A stretch of DNA of 5,494 bases from Thiobacillus sp. (GTDB lineage Bacteria > Pseudomonadota > Gammaproteobacteria > Burkholderiales > Thiobacillaceae): NCBI GenBank assembly GCA_018780025.1, contig JADMKH010000066.1, positions 5,970 to 11,463 on the forward strand, given 5' to 3'. Positions 1 to 5,494 of the stretch are shown one piece after another. Positions within the stretch are counted from its first letter, which is position 1, and each line of letters begins with the position of its first letter. The position numbers and the translations under genes are program-made. The notes under the pieces were generated by a model. The model did not search any database, was not told the origin of the DNA, and worked only from the letters and a program-made list of their open reading frames with translations.

Positions 1-29
1 GCCGTTCATGATTTTTGATAAAAAGCCGG

Positions 30-77
30 TTGAGAGGTTCACTGTGTCCCGAATACTGAATGCGCTGCCCTTATAAT
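30..77 (+). promoter_or_regulatory. Candidate promoter(s) for the nadK-recN-nuclease unit
   Basis: A perfect TATAAT hexamer lies at 72-77, but the region 16-18 bases upstream of it (around 48-55) has no good TTGACA match. The hexamer ends 8 bases before the nadK ATG, so transcription from it would start at or next to the start codon. A second, weaker pair is TTGAGA at 30-35 and AATACT at 52-57 with a 16-base spacer, which would leave a leader of roughly 20 bases. Neither option provides a Shine-Dalgarno sequence. No CIRCE element or LexA box was seen. This is pattern matching only. Confidence 0.45.
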
Positions 78-85
78 CGTCAGTC

Positions 86-958
86 ATGCAAACACCTTTC
101 CACACTGTCGGCCTGGTTGGCAAATATGATAATCAGGGCATGGGCGCCTCGGTGCGCGCGCTGGGCGAATTTCTGCGGGGGCGCGGTCATGACGTGCTGC
201 TTGCCAGCCAGACGGCTGAAAACCTGAGCGTCGCGGATTTCCCTACGCGTAACCTGCATGACCTGGCGATTGAATGCGGCGCTGTGGTGGTGCTGGGTGG
301 CGATGGCACCATGCTGTCGATTGCACGAGAACTGGCGCCGCATGGCGTCCCGCTGATCGGCATCAATCAGGGACGGCTGGGTTTTCTCACCGATATTACC
401 GTCGATGACATGTTTGGCGCCGTGGCAGAAATTCTCAGCGGGCAATATGTGGCCGAAGAACGCATCCTGCTGAATGGACAAGTTCGACGGGGGAGTGAGC
501 TGGTGTTTGAAGGCACCGCTTTCAACGACGTGGTGGTGGGCAAAGGGGGTTCGGGCCGTTTGATCGACCTGGAAATCTCCATCAACAGCGAGTTCGTCTA
601 CAGCCAGCGGGCCGATGGTCTGGTGGTCACCACCCCAACCGGCACCACGGCGTATGCCCTGTCTTCAGGCGGCCCCATCGTGCACCCGACACTGGAAGCT
701 GTGGCACTGGTGCCGATTTGTCCGCACACCTTGTCGGCGCGGCCGATTGTGGTCAGCAGCCATTCGCGTATCGAGTTGCATCTGACTTACGCTGACGATG
801 CGCGCGTTCACTTCGACGGCCAGCATCATTTCGACCTGATCAGTGGCGACCATGTGTGGATCACCCGTGCCAGCCGTACGGTCACGCTGCTGCATCCGCA
901 TTCCTATAGTTACTACGACACCCTGCGGCAAAAACTGCATTGGGGTAAACAGCTTTAA
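86..958 (+). CDS. nadK: NAD kinase (ATP-NAD kinase)
   Basis: Cytoplasmic NAD kinase phosphorylates NAD+ to NADP+ with ATP, or polyphosphate in some members, and so sets the NADP(H) supply. The 290-residue product has the usual bacterial length. Visible family landmarks in order are the N-terminal TVGLVGKY strand, the diagnostic GGDGT motif at residues 71-75, GINQGRLGFLTD at about 92-103, the FNDVV segment with N147-D148 in the NAD-binding region, the glycine/threonine-rich DGLVVTTPTGTTAY segment at 178-190 followed by SSGGP, PICPHTLSARP at 210-220, and the C-terminal SYYDTLRQKLHWG typical of proteobacterial members. The ATG at 86 is chosen because the protein begins right at the conserved first strand. 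There is no Shine-Dalgarno sequence before it. recN follows after 14 bases, an order common in betaproteobacteria. Identification is secure. Confidence 0.97.
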   Translation: MQTPFHTVGLVGKYDNQGMGASVRALGEFLRGRGHDVLLASQTAENLSVADFPTRNLHDLAIECGAVVVLGGDGTMLSIARELAPHGVPLIGINQGRLGFLTDITVDDMFGAVAEILSGQYVAEERILLNGQVRRGSELVFEGTAFNDVVVGKGGSGRLIDLEISINSEFVYSQRADGLVVTTPTGTTAYALSSGGPIVHPTLEAVALVPICPHTLSARPIVVSSHSRIELHLTYADDARVHFDGQHHFDLISGDHVWITRASRTVTLLHPHSYSYYDTLRQKLHWGKQL

Positions 959-972
959 CGCGCAATCGTTTT

Positions 973-2628
973 ATGCTGTCGCATCTTTCCATTCGCAACT
1001 ATCTTCTGGTCGAATCGGTTGAACTCGATTTCGCGCCGGGCCTGACTGTGCTCACCGGCGAAACCGGGGCCGGCAAATCCATTCTGATTGACGCATTGGC
1101 GCTGGCGCTGGGTGACCGCGCCGAAGGCGGCGTGGTGCGCAAGGACGCGTTGCGTGCTGAAATCGCCGCCGAGTTTGTGATCGATGGCTTGCCTGCGCTT
1201 GCGGCCTGGCTCGATAAAGCGGGTTATGCCTCTGATGACGACGCATTGATCCTGCGTCGCGTGATCGACGCCGGCGGCCGCTCGCGCGCTTTCATCAACG
1301 GCAGCGCCGCGCCGCTGATGCAATTGAAGGAAGCCGCCGAGTTCCTGCTCGACATTCACGGCCAGCATGCGCATCACGCCTTGCTGCGCCCGCAGGCGCA
1401 GCGCGAAGTGGTTGATGCCTATGCGGGCGCACAGCAGCAAGTTGCGGCGCTGAGTGCCGCCTGGCATGCCTGGCAACACGCCCGGCAGCAACGGCTGGCG
1501 TGCGAGTCGCACGGACAGGCGCGGCAGATCGAACGCGAAGGCCTGACGCTGGCGGTGGAGGAACTGCGTGCACTGGGCGACGACCTGCCGCGCTGGGACG
1601 AAATTCAAATTGAGCACGCACGGCTGGCCCACGTCACGACATTGATCGAAGGCAGCCAGGCGCTGATTCAGGGCCTGGACGACGGCGATGCGGCGGTCTC
1701 CAGCCAACTGGGTGAAATGAGTGCGCGACTCGACACAATGCAGGCGGTGGACGACAGCCTGACCGAGATCGGCACTTTGTTGAATTCGGCCAGTGCCAAC
1801 CTTGCCGAAGCGGTGCATGCGCTGCGCCGCTATGCCGATACCCTCAATCTCGACCCCGAACGACTGACCGTGCTCGACCGTCTGCTGAGCGACATGCATC
1901 AGTTGGCGCGCAAGCATCGGGTACAACCCGAGGCGTTGGCCGGACTGCTCGACCAGTTTCAGACCCGGCTGGCCGAACTGGTCGCCAGCGATGACCTCGA
2001 TGCATTGCAGGCAAACGAAGACGCCACCTGGGTGCAATACAAAAAAGTGGCGGAGCAACTGACCGCGCAGCGCCGCAAGGCTGCTGCCGCGTTATCGACG
2101 CAAGTGACAGACGCGATGCATGAACTAGCCCTGGCGGGCGGGCAACTTGATATTCAATTGCATCCCGTCAGCGAGCCGCGTGCACACGGACTGGAAGACG
2201 TGAACTTTCTGGTTGCCAGCCATCCGGGCCTGCCGCCGGGGCCGCTCGCCAAGGTGGCGTCGGGGGGGGAATTGTCGCGCATCAGCCTGGCGATCCAGAC
2301 TGCGCTGTCCGGCGTTGCCGGGGTGCCGACATTGATATTCGACGAAGTCGATGTCGGCATCGGCGGCAGCGTGGCCGAAGCGGTCGGGCGGCGGCTGGCG
2401 AAACTCGGCGAAACCCGGCAGGTGCTGGTCATCACCCATTTGCCGCAGGTGGCTGCGCGCGGCACCCAGCACTTGCGGGTGAGCAAGCAGGCCAATGGCG
2501 GCTTTGTCTCATCCAACATCGAGTCGCTTGATGCGGATACCCGGGTGGAAGAAATCGCGCGCATGCTGGGCGGACTCAAAATCACGACGACGACGCGACA
2601 ACACGCGGCGGAGATGCTGGCCGGGTGA
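973..2628 (+). CDS. recN: DNA repair ATPase RecN
   Basis: RecN is a cytoplasmic SMC-like ATPase recruited to double-strand breaks, where it helps hold DNA ends and sister duplexes together for RecA-dependent repair. The 551-residue product is full length for the family. Domains seen: N-terminal ATPase half with Walker A GETGAGKS at residues 29-36 and the RecN-typical DIHGQHAHHALL at 127-138; a central, alanine/glutamine-rich helical region at about 150-380 that fits the short coiled coil; and a C-terminal half with the ABC signature SGGELSR at 430-436, Walker B TLIFDEVDVGIGG at 453-465 and the ITHLPQVAA switch segment at 487-495. The ATG at 973 directly precedes the conserved LSIRNYLLVESVELDF strand. 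No clear ribosome-binding site or LexA box lies in the 14 bases after nadK, so expression is probably by readthrough. A run of eight G at 2262-2269 lies inside the signature codons. Long open frames on the opposite strand here are codon-bias shadows. Confidence 0.97.
   Translation: MLSHLSIRNYLLVESVELDFAPGLTVLTGETGAGKSILIDALALALGDRAEGGVVRKDALRAEIAAEFVIDGLPALAAWLDKAGYASDDDALILRRVIDAGGRSRAFINGSAAPLMQLKEAAEFLLDIHGQHAHHALLRPQAQREVVDAYAGAQQQVAALSAAWHAWQHARQQRLACESHGQARQIEREGLTLAVEELRALGDDLPRWDEIQIEHARLAHVTTLIEGSQALIQGLDDGDAAVSSQLGEMSARLDTMQAVDDSLTEIGTLLNSASANLAEAVHALRRYADTLNLDPERLTVLDRLLSDMHQLARKHRVQPEALAGLLDQFQTRLAELVASDDLDALQANEDATWVQYKKVAEQLTAQRRKAAAALSTQVTDAMHELALAGGQLDIQLHPVSEPRAHGLEDVNFLVASHPGLPPGPLAKVASGGELSRISLAIQTALSGVAGVPTLIFDEVDVGIGGSVAEAVGRRLAKLGETRQVLVITHLPQVAARGTQHLRVSKQANGGFVSSNIESLDADTRVEEIARMLGGLKITTTTRQHAAEMLAG
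2262..2269 (+). repeat. G8 homopolymer inside recN
   Basis: Eight consecutive G residues span the end of Ser430, both glycine codons and the first base of Glu433 in the ABC signature of RecN. In the sequence given, the reading frame is intact. Tracts of this length can slip during replication, and they are also a common place for sequencing error. Whether it varies cannot be seen from one sequence. Confidence 0.9.
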
Positions 2629-3131
2629 AACGCTGGTTGTGGCTGCTGCTTATCGCGTCGGCCGTTTCCCAGCCAGCACTGGCAGAGAATGTGCGGGGTG
2701 TCGTGATCGTGGTGATCGATGGCGATACGGTCTTGTTCAAACCCGATTACACGGGCGCCCGGTCGCGCGCTTTCCTGAAAATCCGACTGGCCGATATCGA
2801 TGCGCCCGAGAAAGACCAGGCCTATGGCGACGCAGCTACGCGCGCGCTGGCTGCGTTGGTGCTGAACCAGTCAGTGGAAGTGAACACGGTTGCAACCGAT
2901 GTCTATGGACGCAGGATTGCGCACCTCAACAAAGACACATTGCAGGTCAATATTGAAATGCTGCGTTTGGGCCTGGCCTGGGCGTACGATTCCACTTCGC
3001 GCTACCGGCGCAATGCGGCAAGCGTGGCGGCGCAGGAAGAGGCCCGTCTCGCACGTCGCGGATTGTGGGCAGAGACTACGCCGACGCCGCCATGGGTCTG
3101 GCGACGGGCACAGTATCCATTCGTTAATTAG
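2625..3131 (+). CDS. Exported staphylococcal-nuclease-like (thermonuclease family) protein
   Basis: Predicted Ca2+-dependent phosphodiesterase of the SNase fold, cutting DNA or RNA outside the cytoplasm. The 168-residue product starts with a signal peptide: MKR, a Trp/Leu-rich core, and a likely cleavage after PALA (residue 20). The SNase landmarks are complete: IDGDTV with D32 and D34, KIRLADIDAPE with R54, D59 and E62 matching Arg35, Asp40 and Glu43 of the S. aureus enzyme, and YGRR with R96 matching Arg87. GLAWAY (116-121) and the C-terminal GLWA and PPWVWRR segments are typical of proteobacterial single-domain members. The start is GTG at 2625, overlapping the recN TGA by 4 bases, with GGAG at 2610-2613 about 11 bases upstream; this suggests translational coupling to recN. 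The stop overlaps that of the convergent SulP gene. Catalytic activity is inferred from residues, and its substrate is unknown. Confidence 0.93.
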   Translation: MKRWLWLLLIASAVSQPALAENVRGVVIVVIDGDTVLFKPDYTGARSRAFLKIRLADIDAPEKDQAYGDAATRALAALVLNQSVEVNTVATDVYGRRIAHLNKDTLQVNIEMLRLGLAWAYDSTSRYRRNAASVAAQEEARLARRGLWAETTPTPPWVWRRAQYPFVN

Positions 3132-4927
3132 GTGCTGCGGGGGCGGCCGTTTGGCAGGGTGCGGTGGCACTCGTGAAATACCCGGGCAGTGCAGGATTCA
3201 CAAATGTCGTTGTTCATGCGGCTATATATCGCCTTAATTGCCTCGCCTTTGTGACGGAAAATATTGTCTTCGCCCACTGTGTCGACCTGTCCGCTCCGTT
3301 TCAGCATTTCGCAGAGGTCGGGTTGCACGCCGACAATGTAGAGGCCGCCCCCCATTTTTCGCCGCCTGACGGCTTCTTTTGCGAACAGTTCGGCACCCGC
3401 CAGATCAATGAAGCCGATGGCGCGCGCCGCCAGCAGCAGATGCTTTTTGTTGGGGTCGGACTCGTCCACATTGCGGAAGTGTTGTTGAACGTGTTCGACT
3501 GCACCAAAGAAAATCGAGCCCTCAACGCGAAGGATGGCCATTTGCGGACAGGCCGGCGCATCGGTATCGACCGCAACCAGTTTGCGCTGCGGGTTGTCGC
3601 GGTTGATGAATGACGGCACCAGTTCGCGAATGGACGGCTGCGAAGTGCGATACAGATAGAACATCAGCGACACCAGAATGCCGAGAAAAATGCCTTTCTC
3701 CAGGTCGATCAGGGTGCCGAAAAAGGTGAGGGCAAGCACGATACGCTCGCGATTGTGCCGTTTGAGGATTTCGCCAATGTGATGGAAATCGATCAGGCTC
3801 CACGCCACGATGAACAGAATGGCGGCCATCGAGGCGACCGGCAGATAAGCGGCAAGCGGCGCGACCAGCAGCACGATCAGCAGCAGGAAGACCGCTGACA
3901 TTGCGGCAGCAAGCGGTGTTTTCGCGCCCGAGGCGTAATTCACGCCGCTGCGGTTAAACGAGCCGCTGGACGCGTAGCTGGAGAAAAAGCTGCCCGCGAT
4001 ATTGGACAAGCCCTGCCCCACAAATTCCTGGTTGCTGTCGATCCGCTGGTCGGACTTGACGGCAACCGAGCGCGCAATGGCGACCGCTTCGGTCAAGGCC
4101 AGTATCGCAATGATGGTGGCGGGAAACAGGGTTTGCTTGATGGCGGTCAGGGAGAAGTCAGGCAGCGAAAAGGGCGGGAAGGATGCAACCAATGCACCCA
4201 CCGTGCGGATGCCGGTTTGCTCTGCACCGAGTTCGTGGTTCAGAAAAGCGGCGACCAGGCTGCCCGCTATCATGGCTACGATCATGTAAGGCAGCCTGGT
4301 CAGATAACGTTTGGCGAGCATGCCGGAAATCAATGTGACTGCTCCCACGGTCAATACCCACGGCTGGGTGTCCGTGATGTGCGTGCCGAACTGGATCAGC
4401 ACCTCATGAAAATGGGCACCGCGAGAAATATCCAGGCCGAAAAAATTCTTGATCTGGCTGGTGGCGATGAGGATTGCCGCACCCGCTGTGAAACCGATGA
4501 TGACGGTGTGGGAGATGAAGTTGACCAGCGCACCCAGCCGCGCCAGCCCCATCGCCAGCTGAATTAACCCCGCTAATAGGGTGAGGGTGAGGACCATGCC
4601 GATGAATTGCGCACTTCCGGGTTCAGCCAGCGGGCTGATTGACGCAAAAACCACAATTGAAATTGCTGTTGTCGGTCCCGATACCAGGTGCCAACTCGAG
4701 CCCCAAAGGGCGCCGACGATAGCCGGCACCATCGCTGCATACAGCCCATATTCGGGCGGCAAACCTGCGATGGTTGCGAAGGCCACTGCCTGCGGCAGGA
4801 CAATCATTGCGCCGGTTAGCGCGGCGATGGCGTCGCTCTTGACAGTCTGCTGCGTGACGTTGGGCCACCAGCGCAAAAAAGGGAGCAGACGGAAAATCCA
4901 GAGCGGACAGGCCTTGAGAGTGATCAC
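3128..4927 (-). CDS. SulP-family anion permease with STAS domain
   Basis: Inner-membrane secondary transporter of the SulP (SLC26) family. Substrates known for the family include sulfate, bicarbonate and dicarboxylates; the sequence alone does not decide which. The 599-residue product is full length. The membrane part spans about residues 30-425 and carries LPQAVAFATIAGLPPEYGLY at 44-63, SGPTTAIS at 83-90, and the conserved block from QGLSNIAGSFFSSYASSG through NRSGVNYASGAKTPLA at 305-340. A cytoplasmic STAS domain follows at about 460-570, with FIDLAG at 506-511; it lacks the Ser/Thr that is phosphorylated in SpoIIAA-type proteins. The end is a short cysteine tail with C576, C579 and C587. 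The start is GTG at 4927: an in-frame stop lies 21 bases upstream, and a GGGG stretch sits about 5 bases before it. It is divergent from the cytochrome gene and convergent with the nuclease gene, so it is transcribed alone. Confidence 0.93.
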   Translation of the reverse strand: MITLKACPLWIFRLLPFLRWWPNVTQQTVKSDAIAALTGAMIVLPQAVAFATIAGLPPEYGLYAAMVPAIVGALWGSSWHLVSGPTTAISIVVFASISPLAEPGSAQFIGMVLTLTLLAGLIQLAMGLARLGALVNFISHTVIIGFTAGAAILIATSQIKNFFGLDISRGAHFHEVLIQFGTHITDTQPWVLTVGAVTLISGMLAKRYLTRLPYMIVAMIAGSLVAAFLNHELGAEQTGIRTVGALVASFPPFSLPDFSLTAIKQTLFPATIIAILALTEAVAIARSVAVKSDQRIDSNQEFVGQGLSNIAGSFFSSYASSGSFNRSGVNYASGAKTPLAAAMSAVFLLLIVLLVAPLAAYLPVASMAAILFIVAWSLIDFHHIGEILKRHNRERIVLALTFFGTLIDLEKGIFLGILVSLMFYLYRTSQPSIRELVPSFINRDNPQRKLVAVDTDAPACPQMAILRVEGSIFFGAVEHVQQHFRNVDESDPNKKHLLLAARAIGFIDLAGAELFAKEAVRRRKMGGGLYIVGVQPDLCEMLKRSGQVDTVGEDNIFRHKGEAIKAIYSRMNNDICESCTARVFHECHRTLPNGRPRST

Positions 4928-4952
4928 GGAAACCCCAGAAGAATATTAGCGA

Positions 4953-4963
4953 ATAATACTATA
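4953..4963 (-). promoter_or_regulatory. Candidate -10 region for the SulP gene
   Basis: Reading the minus strand, two overlapping -10-like hexamers are present: TATAGT (4963-4958) and TATTAT (4958-4953), each 5 of 6 matches to TATAAT, in an AT-rich stretch at 4938-4964. A start from TATTAT would give a leader of roughly 20 bases before the GTG. No convincing -35 hexamer is seen at 16-18 bases. Instead, the expected -35 region falls on or beside the palindrome at 4970-4991, which fits a promoter that needs or is blocked by a bound regulator. That last step is inference. Confidence 0.35.
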
Positions 4964-4969
4964 TCCCCT

Positions 4970-4991
4970 TGCCATAAAAGGATTTATGGCA
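4970..4991. promoter_or_regulatory. Palindromic candidate operator between divergent genes
   Basis: A perfect inverted repeat has arms TGCCATAAA (4970-4978) and TTTATGGCA (4983-4991) around the centre AGGA. Outside it, TTGCC (4969-4973) and GGCAA (4992-4996) also form a partly overlapping inverted pair. The site lies about 10 bases upstream of the -35 of the cytochrome promoter and over the expected -35 region of the SulP gene. Size and symmetry suit a dimeric helix-turn-helix regulator. It is not a good FNR site (TTGAT-N4-ATCAA), and there is no long T-run in favour of a terminator. The regulator is unknown. Confidence 0.5.
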
Positions 4992-5001
4992 GGCAAGAGG
5001 C

Positions 5002-5030
5002 ATGTCAAGTGGGGTATACGGTTTTATAAT
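5002..5030 (+). promoter_or_regulatory. sigma70-type promoter for the cytochrome c gene
   Basis: ATGTCA at 5002-5007 (4 of 6 matches to TTGACA) is separated by 17 bases from a perfect TATAAT at 5025-5030. Transcription would begin near 5037, giving a leader of about 57 bases before the ATG at 5094. This is the best promoter match in the window. Confidence 0.65.
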
Positions 5031-5039
5031 GGGCGTCAA

Positions 5040-5058
5040 ACCCTGCATCAGACAGGGT
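5040..5058 (+). other. Leader hairpin in the cytochrome c 5' untranslated region
   Basis: ACCCTG (5040-5045) and CAGGGT (5053-5058) can pair into a 6-bp stem with a 7-base loop, right at the predicted 5' end of the transcript. It has no following T-run, so it is unlikely to be a terminator. It might stabilise the mRNA. Its 3' arm contains AGGG, which would be the ribosome-binding site for an alternative ATG at 5064. Confidence 0.4.
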
Positions 5059-5093
5059 CCTTAATGACAACTCAACCAGAGAGAGCGAGGAAG

Positions 5094-5429
5094 ATGAAAA
5101 CCACCACGATTACGCTGTGCGCGTCCGTGCTGTTGGCGTTGGCTATGCCGGTTCAGGCAGCAGGCGACCCCAAGGCCGGACAACTGAAAACTTCTATGTG
5201 TGCCGGCTGCCATGGCATTCCGGGCGGGCGCACGGCCTACCCCAGTGTCTATAGCGTTCCCAAACTGGGCGGGCAGCACGCAGACTACATCGTGGCTGCA
5301 CTCAAGGCGTACAAGAGCGGTGAGCGGAACCATCCCAGCATGAAGGGGATTGCCGGGAACATGTCCGAGCAGGATATGGAAGATCTCGCTGCCTATTACG
5401 CTTCTACATACAGCGGCCCTGCCAACTAA
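5094..5429 (+). CDS. Small periplasmic monoheme cytochrome c (class I, c4/c553-like)
   Basis: Predicted periplasmic electron carrier with covalently bound heme. The 111-residue precursor has a signal peptide (MKTTTITLCASVLLALAMPVQA, given here as residues 1-22, with cleavage likely after VQA), a single heme-attachment motif CAGCH at residues 36-40, and a C-terminal region with GERNHPSM (76-83), where M83 is the likely axial ligand, then MSEQDMEDLAAYYAS (90-104), typical of the last helix in this family. The mature protein is about 89 residues. The ATG at 5094 is chosen because GAGGA (5087-5091) precedes it and it yields a normal signal peptide; in-frame ATGs at 5064 and 4986 would add atypical leaders, and the latter lies upstream of the promoter. 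A second exported protein starts 14 bases after the stop. The electron donor and acceptor cannot be read from the sequence. Confidence 0.92.
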   Translation: MKTTTITLCASVLLALAMPVQAAGDPKAGQLKTSMCAGCHGIPGGRTAYPSVYSVPKLGGQHADYIVAALKAYKSGERNHPSMKGIAGNMSEQDMEDLAAYYASTYSGPAN

Positions 5430-5443
5430 CCGAGGACAACACC

Positions 5444-5494
5444 ATGAAAAAAATATTGTTTATCCTCGCCACTGTTGCGCTGGGTTTTTCGTTG
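5444..5494 (+). CDS. Start of an exported protein, cut by the window end
   Basis: Only 17 codons are present: MKKILFILATVALGFSL, the positively charged start and hydrophobic core of a signal peptide. The ATG at 5444 is preceded by GAGGA at 5432-5436 with a 7-base gap, a good ribosome-binding site, and it lies 14 bases after the cytochrome stop with no terminator between, so the two genes are very likely co-transcribed. A second small cytochrome c would be a reasonable guess from position, but nothing in the visible residues shows it. Confidence 0.75.
   Translation, partial: MKKILFILATVALGFSL

Noticed and set aside
1..9. Start of a divergent gene on the minus strand (ATG at 9-7), such as hrcA, often found beside nadK in betaproteobacteria
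   Set aside because: Only three codons are visible, with no Shine-Dalgarno sequence and no CIRCE element. Gene order alone is not enough.
8..76. A 22-codon frame (ATG at 8, stop 74-76), or the tail of a plus-strand gene from the left
   Set aside because: It is too short to judge, has no recognisable residues, and covers the likely nadK promoter region. I cannot exclude that it is the end of an upstream gene.
955..2058. A 367-codon open frame on the minus strand, opposite recN
   Set aside because: recN is unmistakable in the same region, and long antisense frames are expected from GC-biased codon use. The predicted protein is rich in Gln, His and Arg, has no recognisable motif, and no ribosome site supports it.
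2495..2956. A 153-codon plus-strand frame across the recN/nuclease junction
   Set aside because: It overlaps two well-supported genes in another frame, and its composition (many Arg, Cys and Trp) is typical of a shifted reading frame.
3159..3170. Small hairpin GTGC-GGTG-GCAC just past the nuclease stop, as a terminator
   Set aside because: The stem is only 4 bp, there is no T-run after it, and it lies within SulP coding sequence.
4986..5093. N-terminal extension of the cytochrome to an ATG at 4986
   Set aside because: This ATG lies inside the palindrome and upstream of the predicted promoter, and it would put 36 residues in front of a normal signal peptide.

Overview
The window is GC-rich, ordinary-looking bacterial chromosome, most consistent with a betaproteobacterium. 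The protein sequences look like those of autotrophic or respiratory groups such as Nitrosomonadales/Gallionellales, but that placement is an impression from family resemblance and gene order (nadK followed by recN), not a search result. Coding density is high and no mobile element, CRISPR array, tRNA or rRNA is visible.

Left part (1-3131, plus strand): after an 85-base upstream region with a perfect TATAAT hexamer come nadK (NAD kinase), recN (SMC-like DNA-repair ATPase) and a small exported staphylococcal-nuclease-like protein. nadK and recN are 14 bases apart, and the nuclease start overlaps the recN stop by 4 bases, so the three probably form one transcription unit. nadK makes NADP+, RecN acts at double-strand breaks in the cytoplasm, and the nuclease carries a signal peptide, so it acts outside the cytoplasm and is probably linked to recN by position and translation, not by pathway.

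Middle part (3128-4927, minus strand): a full-length SulP-family anion transporter with a C-terminal STAS domain and a cysteine-rich tail. It converges on the nuclease gene and the two stop codons overlap, leaving no space for a terminator between them.

Right part (4928-5494): a 166-base divergent control region with a perfect 9+9 palindrome, a good sigma70-type promoter reading right and a leader hairpin. It drives a small periplasmic monoheme cytochrome c, followed 14 bases later by the start of another exported protein cut off by the window end. The palindrome sits between the divergent SulP and cytochrome genes and could control both.

I found no convincing new biological system. The points most worth checking are the shared palindrome, a possibly leaderless nadK transcript, a run of eight G in the part of recN that encodes the ABC signature, the overlapping convergent stops, and the cysteine tail of the transporter.
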